Source of the DNA: Bacillota bacterium
GTDB lineage: Bacteria; Bacillota; Clostridia; Tissierellales; Gottschalkiaceae
Assembly: GCA_023420895.1 (NCBI GenBank)
Contig: JAEZUY010000001.1
Coordinates: forward strand, 1 to 64,000
DNA: 64,000 nucleotides
Direction of reading: 5' to 3'
In this document: piece by piece, positions 8,704 to 17,683 of the stretch
Position numbering within the stretch: position 1 is the stretch's first letter
Layout of the letters: each line of letters starts with the position of its first letter
The notes under the pieces: model-generated
What the model was told of the DNA's origin: nothing
What the model saw: the letters and a program-made list of their open reading frames with translations, nothing else
Databases searched by the model: none
Program-made: the position numbers and the translations under genes

Positions 8704-9419
8704 ATCGAATAACCTCTCGGAGTTACCATTTTTCCGTTCTTTATGAAAGTCTCTCTGTTCCCCACTATGACTACAGTCATCATATCTATCTTTTCAAAAT
8801 CTATATTCTCAACATCAGTGACAGTTATTTCTCTTCCTTCTCTGCCTGAATGTCTCACAAGACCTACAGGTGTCGAGCCTTTTTTATATTTTCTTATTAT
8901 ATCGAAAGCTTCCACAATCTGAGTAGTTCTCGACTTGCTTCTTGGGTTGTATATTGCAATTACAAAATCCGCTTCAGCCGCCGCTTCTATTCTCTTCTTT
9001 ATCAGCTCCCAGGGTGTCAGAAGATCTGACAGGCTTATTACAGCAAAATCATGCATTATCGGCGCTCCAAGTTCAGAAGCCGCAGAAAATGCCGATGTTA
9101 CGCCGGGAACAACTTCGATTTCTATATCTTCTGCCATCTCGTAAATCGGTCCTGCCATTCCGTAAAGCCCTGCATCTCCTGTGCTTATTATTGCAGTATC
9201 TTTTCCGCTTTTCACAGAATCTATAGCTGCGCGGCATCTTTCGATTTCTCCTCTCATTCCTGTTTCTATTATCTCTTTTCCTTCTATGAGATCTTTTATA
9301 AGCTCTATATAATAAGTGTATCCAACAACCGTTTCAACTTTTTTCAGAACTTCCAGAGCCTTAAGAGTCATGTGCTCTCTGCCTCCAGGTCCTATTCCGA
9401 CTATATATAATTTTTTCAT
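8700..9419 (-). CDS. cbiH: Precorrin-3B / cobalt-precorrin-3 C17-methyltransferase
   Basis: A 239-residue SAM-dependent methyltransferase that performs ring contraction of the corrin. Diagnostic blocks are YIVGIGPGGREHMT, IISTGDAGLYGMAGP, VVPGVTSAFSAAS and IAIYNPRSKSR. It is the first gene of the tetrapyrrole operon. GGAGG lies 11 bases before the ATG. The 160 bases upstream are shared with the divergent aldolase gene; I see no confident minus-strand promoter there and no riboswitch. Confidence 0.93.
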   Translation of the reverse strand: MKKLYIVGIGPGGREHMTLKALEVLKKVETVVGYTYYIELIKDLIEGKEIIETGMRGEIERCRAAIDSVKSGKDTAIISTGDAGLYGMAGPIYEMAEDIEIEVVPGVTSAFSAASELGAPIMHDFAVISLSDLLTPWELIKKRIEAAAEADFVIAIYNPRSKSRTTQIVEAFDIIRKYKKGSTPVGLVRHSGREGREITVTDVENIDFEKIDMMTVVIVGNRETFIKNGKMVTPRGYSI

Positions 9420-9505
9420 CCTAAGTTTTTCCTCCAGATATATTAAAATTTTCAGTCTATTATTATTCTATCAAATAACGGATAATATATAAAATCTTTC
9501 CCTAT

Positions 9506-9536
9506 TTGAAATATCAATTGCAATTCGGGGTATAAT
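9506..9536 (+). promoter_or_regulatory. Candidate promoter of the class I aldolase gene
   Basis: A perfect TATAAT at 9531-9536 lies 46 bases before the TTG start. TTGAAA at 9506-9511 is the best -35 candidate, but the 19-base spacer is longer than usual. The strength is therefore uncertain. Confidence 0.5.
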
Positions 9537-9581
9537 ATTCTTAAACGATAGTATTTGTCATTGATTAAAGGAGTGATTTTC

Positions 9582-10469
9582 TTGGATAAAAAGAAATATG
9601 AACAGATTAAAAACGGAAAAGGATTTATAGCGGCGCTTGATCAGAGCGGCGGAAGCACGCCTAAGGCTCTTTCACTTTACGGGATAGCTGAAGACTCATA
9701 TTCTTCTGAAGAAGAAATGTTCAATCTTGTTCATGAGATGAGAACGAGAATAATAAAATCTGAGCCTTTCAATTCAGATTCCATAATAGGAGCTATTCTC
9801 TTCGAACAGACTATGGACAGAGAAATAGACGGAATGCCGACGGCAGACTACCTTTGGGAGAAAAAAGGAATAGTTTCCTTCCTTAAAGTGGACAAAGGAC
9901 TCGATGAGCTTAAAAACGGTGTTCAGCTTATGAAACCCATACCTGAGCTCGAATCCACTTTAAAGAGAGCTCTTGAAAAAAATATATTCGGAACTAAAAT
10001 GCGTTCTGTAATAAAAGAGGCTAATGAAGAAGGAATTAAAGAAGTAGTGAAGCAGCAGTTCGAAATTGCAAAAACAATAATAGACTGCGGACTGATGCCT
10101 ATAGTGGAGCCTGAAGTCGATATAAATGCCCCTGACAAGAAAAAATGCGAGGAAATTCTGAAGTCTGAAATTCTCAGCCATCTGAACTCTCTTGAAGACG
10201 GAAAACAGGTTATGCTCAAGCTCACTATTCCGACTGAAGCTGATTTCTATAAAGAGCTTGTAGACAGCGATAAAGTCTTGAGAGTAGTTGCGCTTTCTGG
10301 AGGATATTCAAGAGAAGAGGCAAATAAGCTGCTTTCTGAAAACAAGGGAATTATAGCGAGCTTTTCACGTGCGCTTTCCGAAGGACTTAATGTAAATCAG
10401 AGTGATGAGGAGTTCAACTCGTTTTTCACTAAATCAATAGAAAGTATAAAAGAAGCATCAGTTAAATAA
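9582..10469 (+). CDS. fda: Fructose-bisphosphate aldolase, class I
   Basis: About 295 residues of the small bacterial class I (Schiff-base) aldolase family, which splits fructose-1,6-bisphosphate in glycolysis. FIAALDQSGGSTPKAL at the N-terminus, FLKVDKGL and the PIVEPEVDI block are family hallmarks; Schiff-base lysines are expected in KVDKG and the MLKLTIP strand. I place the start at TTG 9582 because AAGGAG at 9568-9573 is 8 bases upstream; a longer frame starting at 9555 has no ribosome site. It is transcribed alone, with a terminator after it. Confidence 0.93.
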   Translation: MDKKKYEQIKNGKGFIAALDQSGGSTPKALSLYGIAEDSYSSEEEMFNLVHEMRTRIIKSEPFNSDSIIGAILFEQTMDREIDGMPTADYLWEKKGIVSFLKVDKGLDELKNGVQLMKPIPELESTLKRALEKNIFGTKMRSVIKEANEEGIKEVVKQQFEIAKTIIDCGLMPIVEPEVDINAPDKKKCEEILKSEILSHLNSLEDGKQVMLKLTIPTEADFYKELVDSDKVLRVVALSGGYSREEANKLLSENKGIIASFSRALSEGLNVNQSDEEFNSFFTKSIESIKEASVK

Positions 10470-10486
10470 ATACTCATCTATTCATA

Positions 10487-10530
10487 TCTGAACATTCTAT
10501 GAGTAATCGCAGAATGTTCAGATTTTTTTA
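10487..10530 (+). terminator. Intrinsic terminator of fda
   Basis: TCTGAACATTCT at 10487-10498 pairs perfectly with AGAATGTTCAGA at 10511-10522 and is followed by seven T. Confidence 0.9.
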
Positions 10531-10635
10531 TATTTTTTTATTTATTTTTTGTTTCAAATAAAATATTTAGGTGTATATTATTAATATGAAAAGCTTATCC
10601 GCTTTTACATATTTTATTATCAGGAGATGATTTAA

Positions 10636-11835
10636 ATGTGGGAAAAAGATATAGATATCAATGAAATAAAAGAAATAAGAGTTAAAACTACTGCTTATCT
10701 CGGAGTAGGCGCTATTCAGAAATTCAATGATATCGCTGAAGAACTTGCTTCTAAAGGTATAGACAAAGTTCTTATAGTTACAGGAAAAGGCGCATATAAA
10801 AAAACTGGAGCATGGGACGTTATAGAGCCTGCTCTTAAGAAAAATTCAATAGAATTTGCTCATTACGACGGAATAAGACCTAATCCGGAAGATAAGGATG
10901 TCGATGATGCGACTGAAATGGGTAAAAAAATTGGAGCTAAAGCTGTAATAGGTATAGGAGGAGGTTCTCCTATAGATGCGGCTAAATCTGCTGCAATACT
11001 ATTAGAATACCCTGAAAAAACTTGTCAGGAACTTTATGAATTCGAATTCATACCTGAAAAAGCAGTTCCTGTAATAGCTGTAAACTTAACTCACGGTACA
11101 GGTACTGAAGTTGACAGATTTGCAGTTGTTTCTATTCCTTCTAAAGAATATAAACCTGCAATAGCTTATGACTGCATATATCCTATGTATGCGATAGATG
11201 ACCCAGCACTTATGAAGACGCTTCCTCAGAACCAGACTACTTTCGTTTCTGTAGATGCTGTAAACCACGTTTTTGAAGCGGCTACTACTAAAGTTTCAAC
11301 TCCTTTCAGCATACTTTTAGCTGAAGAGACAGTGAGACTTGTGCATAAATATCTTCCTAAAGCGCTTGAAAACAGCGATGATTTAGAAGCTAGATATTAT
11401 CTTCTATATGCATCACTTATTGCCGGAACTTCATTCGACAACGGTCTTCTTCACTTCACTCACGCTCTAGAGCACCCTCTAAGCGCAATGAAGTCAGATG
11501 TAACTCACGGAGACGGACTTGGAATTCTGCTTCCTGCAGTAGTTAAATGCTGTTTCGATGCAAGAAAAGAAACTATATTGGATATATTTGCTCCTATATT
11601 CGGAGATAAAGGAAATGAAAGTCTTACTGCTGATGAAGCTGGAAAACTTGTAAAAGAATGGCTTGTATCTGTAGGAGTTACTCACACTCTTAAAGATTTA
11701 GGATTTGTAGAAAGCGATCTTAAGAGACTTACAGATCTTGCATTTACAACTCCTTCACTAAAAGGACTTCTAGACTGCGCTCCTGTAGATGCTACAGAAG
11801 AAACAGTTTACAATATATTTAAAGAATCACTATAA
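10636..11835 (+). CDS. Iron-containing alcohol dehydrogenase
   Basis: A 399-residue group III (Fe-ADH) NAD(P)H-dependent alcohol dehydrogenase. GIGGGSPIDAAKS near residue 107 is the nucleotide-binding loop. Metal ligands are predicted at D207 and H211 (VDAVNH), H276 (THALEHPL) and H291 (THGDGLG). CAGGAGATGATTTAA precedes the ATG. The substrate cannot be told from sequence; butanol, 1,3-propanediol and lactaldehyde enzymes share the fold. It is a single gene, with terminators on both sides, and its regular codon use suggests good expression. Confidence 0.93.
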   Translation: MWEKDIDINEIKEIRVKTTAYLGVGAIQKFNDIAEELASKGIDKVLIVTGKGAYKKTGAWDVIEPALKKNSIEFAHYDGIRPNPEDKDVDDATEMGKKIGAKAVIGIGGGSPIDAAKSAAILLEYPEKTCQELYEFEFIPEKAVPVIAVNLTHGTGTEVDRFAVVSIPSKEYKPAIAYDCIYPMYAIDDPALMKTLPQNQTTFVSVDAVNHVFEAATTKVSTPFSILLAEETVRLVHKYLPKALENSDDLEARYYLLYASLIAGTSFDNGLLHFTHALEHPLSAMKSDVTHGDGLGILLPAVVKCCFDARKETILDIFAPIFGDKGNESLTADEAGKLVKEWLVSVGVTHTLKDLGFVESDLKRLTDLAFTTPSLKGLLDCAPVDATEETVYNIFKESL

Positions 11836-11878
11836 TTTAAAAAGCTGTTTACAGAATAGACGGCTGAAATTTAATTTA

Positions 11879-11912
11879 CCCCTGTATCTCAAAACTGATA
11901 CAGGGGTTTTTT
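11879..11912 (+). terminator. Intrinsic terminator of the alcohol dehydrogenase gene
   Basis: CCCCTGTATC at 11879-11888 pairs with GATACAGGGG at 11897-11906, followed by six T on the plus strand. The convergent radical SAM gene stops at 11911, so the hairpin may also slow minus-strand transcription, though its T run there is poor. Confidence 0.85.
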
Positions 11913-13029
11913 ACATTAACTTTCTCGATATATCAGCGATAAGCTCTGAATTCTTCTGGAGAAACTCTCTGTAGCCGCAGAACTTGCCGTCTTCTGAAAT
12001 ATATACAGCATCTCTTATTCTCCTGCATCCTCCTCTGCAGAATGGAAAAAAGTTGCATCTTCTGCAGAGAGTGGGAATATAGTCGTCTCTGAAGAATATA
12101 TTTTGATATGCTCTGTTTTCAATATCCGAATATCTCTCTTCAGCCAGATTTCCTGCTCTGTAGATATCGAGCGCATAAAAATCACAGGGATAGACATCTC
12201 CATTTGACTCTACAACGAACTGCATTCTGCAGTTTCCGTCTATTCCGCATATAGAAGCTCTTCTGCTCTGAACCATCTGAATTACCGCATCTATAAACTG
12301 TATGTGAATATACTTTCCTTTTTTCAGATGCTCATGCCATATTTTTAAAATCTTAGAATAGAAATCTGAAAAACTTTCAGCACTTAAACTGTAATTTTCT
12401 GAACTGTCTTCCATATCTTCACTCTTTTCTTCAGCCGGCGGAAGGCATGGAATAAACTGAATCCACTTAATATCTTCCTTCTCCAGAAATTCGAATACTC
12501 TTTCAGGATATTCTGCCATATTTTCTGTAAGAACTGATACTATATTATAATCTATTCCGTATTTTTCAAGAAATTTCCGTCCGGACGAAACTCTCTCATA
12601 AGTTCCTTTCCCTTTAGAATCGAGTCTGTATAGATTGTGAATTTCCTCAATGCAGTCTAGAGAAAGACCTACCAGAAAATTATATTTTCTGAAAAACTTT
12701 GCCCAATCGTCATCGATTGCGCAGCCGTTAGTCTGAATCGAATATCTTATCGCTATATCTCTATTCTTTTCCTCTATATATCCGGTGAATTTCTCAAAAT
12801 AAGAGAGCCCTGCTAATGTAGGCTCTCCTCCCTGAAAAGCTACTGAAAGAAAGTCACCGTCTTCCATGCTCTCAAATACATTGTCTATTATTTTTCTCAT
12901 GTTTATATCTGTCATTATTCCGTATGAAGGAATTTCTCTCATAGAACTTATATCATGATAAAAACAGTATCTGCATCTCATATTGCACAGAGATGAAGCC
13001 GGTTTTATCAGCAGTGAAAAATATTTCAT
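11911..13029 (-). CDS. Anaerobic sulfatase-maturating enzyme (radical SAM, SPASM)
   Basis: A 372-residue anSME. The radical SAM cluster motif is C15-x3-C19-x2-C22, followed by FQGGEPTLAG. The C-terminal SPASM region is rich in cysteines (CGIDGNC, VYPCDFYAL, TLCRRCNFFPFCRGGC, FCGYREF) that hold two more Fe-S clusters. The enzyme oxidises a Cys or Ser of a sulfatase to formylglycine without oxygen. The sulfatase with the target CTPSR motif lies two genes upstream in the same run (13541-15184), which strongly supports this role. Confidence 0.92.
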   Translation of the reverse strand: MKYFSLLIKPASSLCNMRCRYCFYHDISSMREIPSYGIMTDINMRKIIDNVFESMEDGDFLSVAFQGGEPTLAGLSYFEKFTGYIEEKNRDIAIRYSIQTNGCAIDDDWAKFFRKYNFLVGLSLDCIEEIHNLYRLDSKGKGTYERVSSGRKFLEKYGIDYNIVSVLTENMAEYPERVFEFLEKEDIKWIQFIPCLPPAEEKSEDMEDSSENYSLSAESFSDFYSKILKIWHEHLKKGKYIHIQFIDAVIQMVQSRRASICGIDGNCRMQFVVESNGDVYPCDFYALDIYRAGNLAEERYSDIENRAYQNIFFRDDYIPTLCRRCNFFPFCRGGCRRIRDAVYISEDGKFCGYREFLQKNSELIADISRKLM

Positions 13030-13047
13030 TTATATCCCTTCTAATTT

Positions 13048-13509
13048 CTAATTTATCATCAGCCAGAATCCGAGCACACTCGCAACCATCAGGAGAACTG
13101 AAAAAACTGTTATAGAAAACAGATTTTTCATGAACGACTGAGGTCTTATAAGATCTGCTTCATAATGATCTCTTATATAGCAGTAGGTTTGATAGAATCC
13201 CACCCATGCATATATGAAAGTTGCAATTCCAAGCACTATAAGAGTTGTGCCTATAGTTAAAGTTAAGAATTTATAAGTGGTCTCTCTGAGTATTTTACCT
13301 ATTGTGACTCCAGCTGTAGACACTGTGAATCCAGTTCTTATCCAGGCTGAGTAAGTACGTTCCGCCGCCATTAAAGTTCTAGTTCTCGCATAAGTCGTTC
13401 TTATCTCGGCCATCTCAGTCTTTCCGGGTCCGTCTCTTCTCTCTTCTTCAAATCCGCAGGCCGAAAAATCATCATCTTTTTCCAGTTTATCAAAATATGA
13501 ATCTTTCAC
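13048..13509 (-). CDS. DUF202 (YidH-like) membrane protein
   Basis: A 153-residue protein. After a 35-residue charged N-terminus comes the DUF202 signature RTRTLMAAERTYSAWIRTG, then hydrophobic segments near residues 70-105 and 125-150. The role of DUF202 is not established. It lies between the sulfatase and its maturase, 31 and 18 bases from them, so it probably belongs to the same transcript. A link to sulfatase function is inference only. Confidence 0.85.
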   Translation of the reverse strand: MKDSYFDKLEKDDDFSACGFEEERRDGPGKTEMAEIRTTYARTRTLMAAERTYSAWIRTGFTVSTAGVTIGKILRETTYKFLTLTIGTTLIVLGIATFIYAWVGFYQTYCYIRDHYEADLIRPQSFMKNLFSITVFSVLLMVASVLGFWLMIN

Positions 13510-13540
13510 TTTTTACACCTCTTAAACTGCCGGTAATCTT

Positions 13541-15184
13541 TTACTCTTCATTATTTTCATCTGAAGAATTCAGTTCATCTATATATTCATCGTATCCGTC
13601 CATCCAGTAAATCTGTTTCCAGTTTCCTGAAGGCCAGTTAGGCTGATTCTTCTGAGCTGCTCCCTCTGTAGAGCGTCCTCTCTTTATATATTCAGTCAGC
13701 GCATCTTTCAGTTCTTTAACGACTTCCGGATGCTTATCTATGATATTCTCTGTTTCACTTATATCGTCTCTCAAATCGAAAAGTTCGCAGGGTCTGAAGT
13801 GAGTGTCTTCTTTCGTTTCGTCTTTTAAAGAATATGAGGCATCGAAACCTCCTCCTTCTGCCACAAGATTCAGTTTCCAGTATCCTCTTCTTATCGAAAA
13901 TCCTCCATTTCCTGAAGAATGAACTATATCTTCACGAACAGATTTTCTCTCTCCTTTTAAAACAGGAATAAGCGAATACGAATCTTCTGCCGCATCTTCA
14001 GGAACTTCTGCTCCGAGAAGATTTGCTAAAGTTCTGTATATATCGGAATGGCTGGTCATCTGTTCTGTTTCAGTCCCGCCTTCTATTTCTCTGGGATAAG
14101 AAATTATTGTAGGCTCTCTATGTCCGCCTTCCCATATATCTGCTTTCTTTCCTTTAAAGTGATAGCTCGGATTGTGTCCGTGTTCTGCAAGTTCCTCAAA
14201 ACCTGCAACGCCTGAAGCTCCATTGTCGCTCGTGAAAATAACTACTGTGTCTTCAAACTGATCTTTGGCCTTCAGAATATCTATAATCTGCCCTACATAA
14301 TGATCCAGCTGAAGAACGAAATCTCCATAGTCTCCTATTCCCGACTGTCCTTTAAATTCATCCGACGGCAGAAGCGGTCCGTGTACAAGATGTACAGGAT
14401 AATAAAGGAAATATGGCTGATCTGAATCTGTAAATTCGTCCAGAAGCTCCATAACTTTATTCTGCATGTCTACAGGAACCTGTTTATTTACAAAGCCTAT
14501 GGCCGCAGGTCCCATCTGCCATGCATGTTTCTGTGAATCTTCTGCTCTGTCTAAATCGGGAAGTCCTGATAAAACTGCAGGATTTCCTATAATTCTGCTG
14601 TTTTCTATATATACGTAAGGAGGCTGGTCAAGCGATGCGGAAGTGCCGAAGAAATAATCAAATCCGTAATCATTAGGTCCGTATTTTATAGGCTTTTCAT
14701 AATCTATATCGAGTCCTTCAATCTCTGCAAAAGGACATGAAGGATCGAATACTCCGCCTCTTCCGAACTGATACTTATGGTCTTCAAAATTATCCGGATC
14801 TAAAGAGAACTTCTTGAAATCTTTTCCTTCTTTATAAGTCCACTCAAGTCCTAAATGCCATTTCCCTACTGCTGCCGTTCTGTAACCGCTGTCTTTCATT
14901 ATATGCGCGATAGTCTTTCTGTCTCTTTCAATAAGAGTATCTGAATCGCCAGGTATTACATAGCTTTTAAGGCGTGATCTCCAGTTGTATCTTCCTGTTA
15001 GAAGTCCGTATCTTGACGGTGTGCAGAGTGCCGATGTTGCATGAGAATCCTTGAATTTCATCCCGGATTCTGCAAGAGAATCTATATTTCTGGTATGAAT
15101 TTTTGAGTTTTCATTGAAACACGATACATCGCCGTATCCTAAATCATCTGCAAAAATCAGTATTATATTAGGTTTACGCTTCAT
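13541..15184 (-). CDS. Type I sulfatase (Cys-type, arylsulfatase family)
   Basis: A 547-residue sulfatase. PNIILIFADDLGYGD holds metal-binding Asp residues. The modification motif is CTPSRYGLLTGR with the target cysteine near residue 54, convertible to formylglycine. VIFTSDNGASG carries further metal ligands. No signal peptide is visible, so it should act in the cytoplasm. Its ATG overlaps the cbiG stop (ATGA at 15181-15184) and AGGAGAGG precedes it, making it translationally coupled to a cobalamin gene. Similar proteins in this superfamily can be phosphonate or choline-sulfate hydrolases; the substrate is unknown. Confidence 0.92.
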   Translation of the reverse strand: MKRKPNIILIFADDLGYGDVSCFNENSKIHTRNIDSLAESGMKFKDSHATSALCTPSRYGLLTGRYNWRSRLKSYVIPGDSDTLIERDRKTIAHIMKDSGYRTAAVGKWHLGLEWTYKEGKDFKKFSLDPDNFEDHKYQFGRGGVFDPSCPFAEIEGLDIDYEKPIKYGPNDYGFDYFFGTSASLDQPPYVYIENSRIIGNPAVLSGLPDLDRAEDSQKHAWQMGPAAIGFVNKQVPVDMQNKVMELLDEFTDSDQPYFLYYPVHLVHGPLLPSDEFKGQSGIGDYGDFVLQLDHYVGQIIDILKAKDQFEDTVVIFTSDNGASGVAGFEELAEHGHNPSYHFKGKKADIWEGGHREPTIISYPREIEGGTETEQMTSHSDIYRTLANLLGAEVPEDAAEDSYSLIPVLKGERKSVREDIVHSSGNGGFSIRRGYWKLNLVAEGGGFDASYSLKDETKEDTHFRPCELFDLRDDISETENIIDKHPEVVKELKDALTEYIKRGRSTEGAAQKNQPNWPSGNWKQIYWMDGYDEYIDELNSSDENNEE

Positions 15185-16236
15185 AAAACCCTCTCCTTTC
15201 CTATTGTCACAGTCATTCCGTCTCTTTTTACAACATCCGCTATAATATTTCTGCTCATCTTGTATGCCGCAGTCTCTGATACAGAACTCACCCCCACTGT
15301 CTTCTTTACAAATTCGCTTCCGGAAAACATATCTTCGAATTCCAGGAGCTCCTCTTTAGAAAAAGTTCTGAACTCGGCGCCCAGATATTCTGCAAGCTCT
15401 ATAAGTCCGAACTCATTCGCTTTTAAATCTATGCTTCCTATCGCTTTTACTCCTCTTATGTCGAGACCGTTTTTCTCAAACAGCTCTTCTATAAAATCTT
15501 TTAGCTGAGTGAAAGATGTATTTCTTCTGCATCCCACACCTACGTAAATTTCTCTTGGAATAAGCATAAGAATATTATCTCTTTCACTGTACTTCATATA
15601 GTTTATTATCTCATCTCTTAAAAGACTCGAGCTGCTTACTGCTATCACTCCTGATACATCAGCTTTTTCCAGCTTTTCCAGTTCTGACGGTTTTATTCTA
15701 AGAACCCTGCCGTATTTCAAATCCTCATCTTTCTCAGAAATCAGAGCAATTTTCTTTCCTTCAACCATAGCCTGAGTTACGGTTTTTGCATCTTCCATTG
15801 ATCCTATTATATAGCCGTTTCTAATCGCAAACATATCTGCTGAGTCTATATTTCTTCCGTCTGATGCCGTAGTTATAACTGCTTCAGCTCCTAATTCACT
15901 GGCTGCCGCCTCTGCAAGAGCATTCGCTCCTCCAATATGGCCTGACAGGAGTGAAATAGAATATCTTCCCAGATCATCTATGACTGCTACAGCAGGATCT
16001 TTCGTCTTTGAAACTATGAAAGGCGCAATCATTCTGACAGCTATTCCGGCTGAAGAAATGAATATGATGGCATCTTTTTCCTTGAAAAGCCTCTCTATTT
16101 CTTCACTCACTTTTCCTTCTGCAGTTTCTTTATTTATAAGTTCCGTGCTGTTTTCTTCTCTTTCGAACTTTTTTTTCAGTCTTTCTGCAATCTCAAGACC
16201 AGAACTCGTAAAAGATATTAAAGCTATATTCATCAT
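15181..16236 (-). CDS. cbiG: Cobalt-precorrin-5A hydrolase
   Basis: A 351-residue CbiG that opens the lactone and releases acetaldehyde in the anaerobic corrin pathway. Domains run in the usual order: N-terminal ISSAGIAVRMIAP and LSGHIGGANALA blocks, a central linker, and a C-terminal domain with YVGVGCRRNTSF and the IGSIDLKANE block. Two adjacent ATG codons at 16236 and 16233 overlap the cbiF stop. The 3' end overlaps the sulfatase start. Confidence 0.94.
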   Translation of the reverse strand: MMNIALISFTSSGLEIAERLKKKFEREENSTELINKETAEGKVSEEIERLFKEKDAIIFISSAGIAVRMIAPFIVSKTKDPAVAVIDDLGRYSISLLSGHIGGANALAEAAASELGAEAVITTASDGRNIDSADMFAIRNGYIIGSMEDAKTVTQAMVEGKKIALISEKDEDLKYGRVLRIKPSELEKLEKADVSGVIAVSSSSLLRDEIINYMKYSERDNILMLIPREIYVGVGCRRNTSFTQLKDFIEELFEKNGLDIRGVKAIGSIDLKANEFGLIELAEYLGAEFRTFSKEELLEFEDMFSGSEFVKKTVGVSSVSETAAYKMSRNIIADVVKRDGMTVTIGKERVL

Positions 16237-16988
16237 TCTTCCGCCTTTCTGAAACCGTGAGAAAACTCAGGATGGTAAAGAAGAGATCTTTCATAATCTC
16301 CCTCTATAAATCCGCCAACTAAAATCTGAGCAAAATTCTTTATTCCTGCTTTCTTCACTTTTTCTTCGATATTTCCTATATTGCCTATTATGACCCTCTG
16401 GTCTTTCCATGTCACTTTATAGACTACGGCTACAGGAACTTCATCTGATCCGTATCCTTTTCTGAGTTTTTCTACAACTCTGTCCATGCTTCCTGCTGAA
16501 AGGAATATTGCCATTGAAGCCTTATGTCTTGCAAGAGTTTCAAGATCTTCATCTTCAGGAACAGGCGTTCTTCCTTCTATTCTAGTTATAATCACTGTCT
16601 GACTTACATTAGGAAGAGTGAATTCTCTCTTTATTTCAGCACAGCTCGCTGTAAAAGAGCTCACTCCGGGAACTACTTCAAATTCTATTCCGCTCTTTTC
16701 GAGAATATCCATCTGCTCCCTTATAGCCCCGTATATAGTCGGGTCTCCTGTATGAAGCCTTACCACTTTTTTTCCTTTTTTTATTCTGTCTATCGAAAGC
16801 TCCATAACCTCTTCAAGAGTCATAGATGCCGAACTGTATTTTTCGCAGTCTTTTCTGCAGAACTTGAGATGTTCTTCTGAAACGAGAGATCCTGCATATA
16901 TCACTATATCCGCTTCTTCAAGAAGCTTTCTGCCTTTCACAGTTATAAGATCCGGATCTCCAGGTCCTGCTCCAACAAAATAAAACAT
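16233..16988 (-). CDS. cbiF: Cobalt-precorrin-4 C11-methyltransferase
   Basis: A 251-residue SAM methyltransferase of the CobM/CbiF group. YFVGAGPGDPDLIT at the start, VRLHTGDPTIYGA, FEVVPGVSSFTASCA and a final KVTWKDQRVIIG block identify the C11 enzyme. GAGG lies just before the ATG. It is coupled to cbiG by overlap. Confidence 0.94.
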   Translation of the reverse strand: MFYFVGAGPGDPDLITVKGRKLLEEADIVIYAGSLVSEEHLKFCRKDCEKYSSASMTLEEVMELSIDRIKKGKKVVRLHTGDPTIYGAIREQMDILEKSGIEFEVVPGVSSFTASCAEIKREFTLPNVSQTVIITRIEGRTPVPEDEDLETLARHKASMAIFLSAGSMDRVVEKLRKGYGSDEVPVAVVYKVTWKDQRVIIGNIGNIEEKVKKAGIKNFAQILVGGFIEGDYERSLLYHPEFSHGFRKAEE

Positions 16989-17029
16989 AATTTTCCTCCC
17001 CGTCTGCTAAAACTGCAAGCAGACTATTA

Positions 17030-17683
17030 CTAATTTTTTCTTCCTATAATCATCGACATATAGTCGTCAATTTTTAGTATATCATTTCTGTCTGTAACTA
17101 TTTCCTCTTCATCTGAAGACACTCTCTTTATCATATACGGCGTGAACCCTTCAGATTCGAGAAGGTCAAGAATTTCTTCTTTCTTTCTATTTCCTTTGAA
17201 TATGCAGACAGTCTCCACTTTTTTGAGAATATCTCTTTCAGGAACCCTCTCACAGATATACATGGATTCATTTTTAACTGCAAGAGGTATATTAAGCTTG
17301 GCAGCTGATGCTGAATATGCGCTTATTCCCGGAACTGTCTCTATAGAGAGACCCAGCTTATCTATTTCATTATACATATATATGTATGTACTGTAAGTCA
17401 TAGGGTCTCCAAGTGTTATAAATGCGGCATCTCCCTCTTCCATCTTTTCTTTTACAAGAAGAGCCGCTTCTCTGTATCTTTCTGAATTGTCTTCTCCCAT
17501 AGGAAATTCAAGCTCGATTATGTCTTTTCCTGAAAGATATCTTTCAGCTATATCTCTGGCCATAGAGCTGTCTCTGCTCTTGGGAATAAATATATATTCT
17601 GCCTCTTTCAGAACTTTAACTGCTTTAACTGTCATGAGATCCGGATCTCCGGGTCCCACGCCGACTCCGTAAAATTTAGACAA
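17030..17683 (-). CDS. cbiL: Precorrin-2 / cobalt-precorrin-2 C20-methyltransferase
   Basis: About 217 residues. GVGVGPGDPDLMTVKA opens the SAM methyltransferase fold; FITLGDPMTYSTYIYM and VPGISAYSASAAKL are typical of CbiL/CobI. I place the start at TTG 17681-17683, 7 bases after GGAGGT and overlapping the cbiT stop by 8 bases; a start 15 bases upstream would swallow the ribosome site. Confidence 0.92.
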   Translation of the reverse strand: MSKFYGVGVGPGDPDLMTVKAVKVLKEAEYIFIPKSRDSSMARDIAERYLSGKDIIELEFPMGEDNSERYREAALLVKEKMEEGDAAFITLGDPMTYSTYIYMYNEIDKLGLSIETVPGISAYSASAAKLNIPLAVKNESMYICERVPERDILKKVETVCIFKGNRKKEEILDLLESEGFTPYMIKRVSSDEEEIVTDRNDILKIDDYMSMIIGRKN

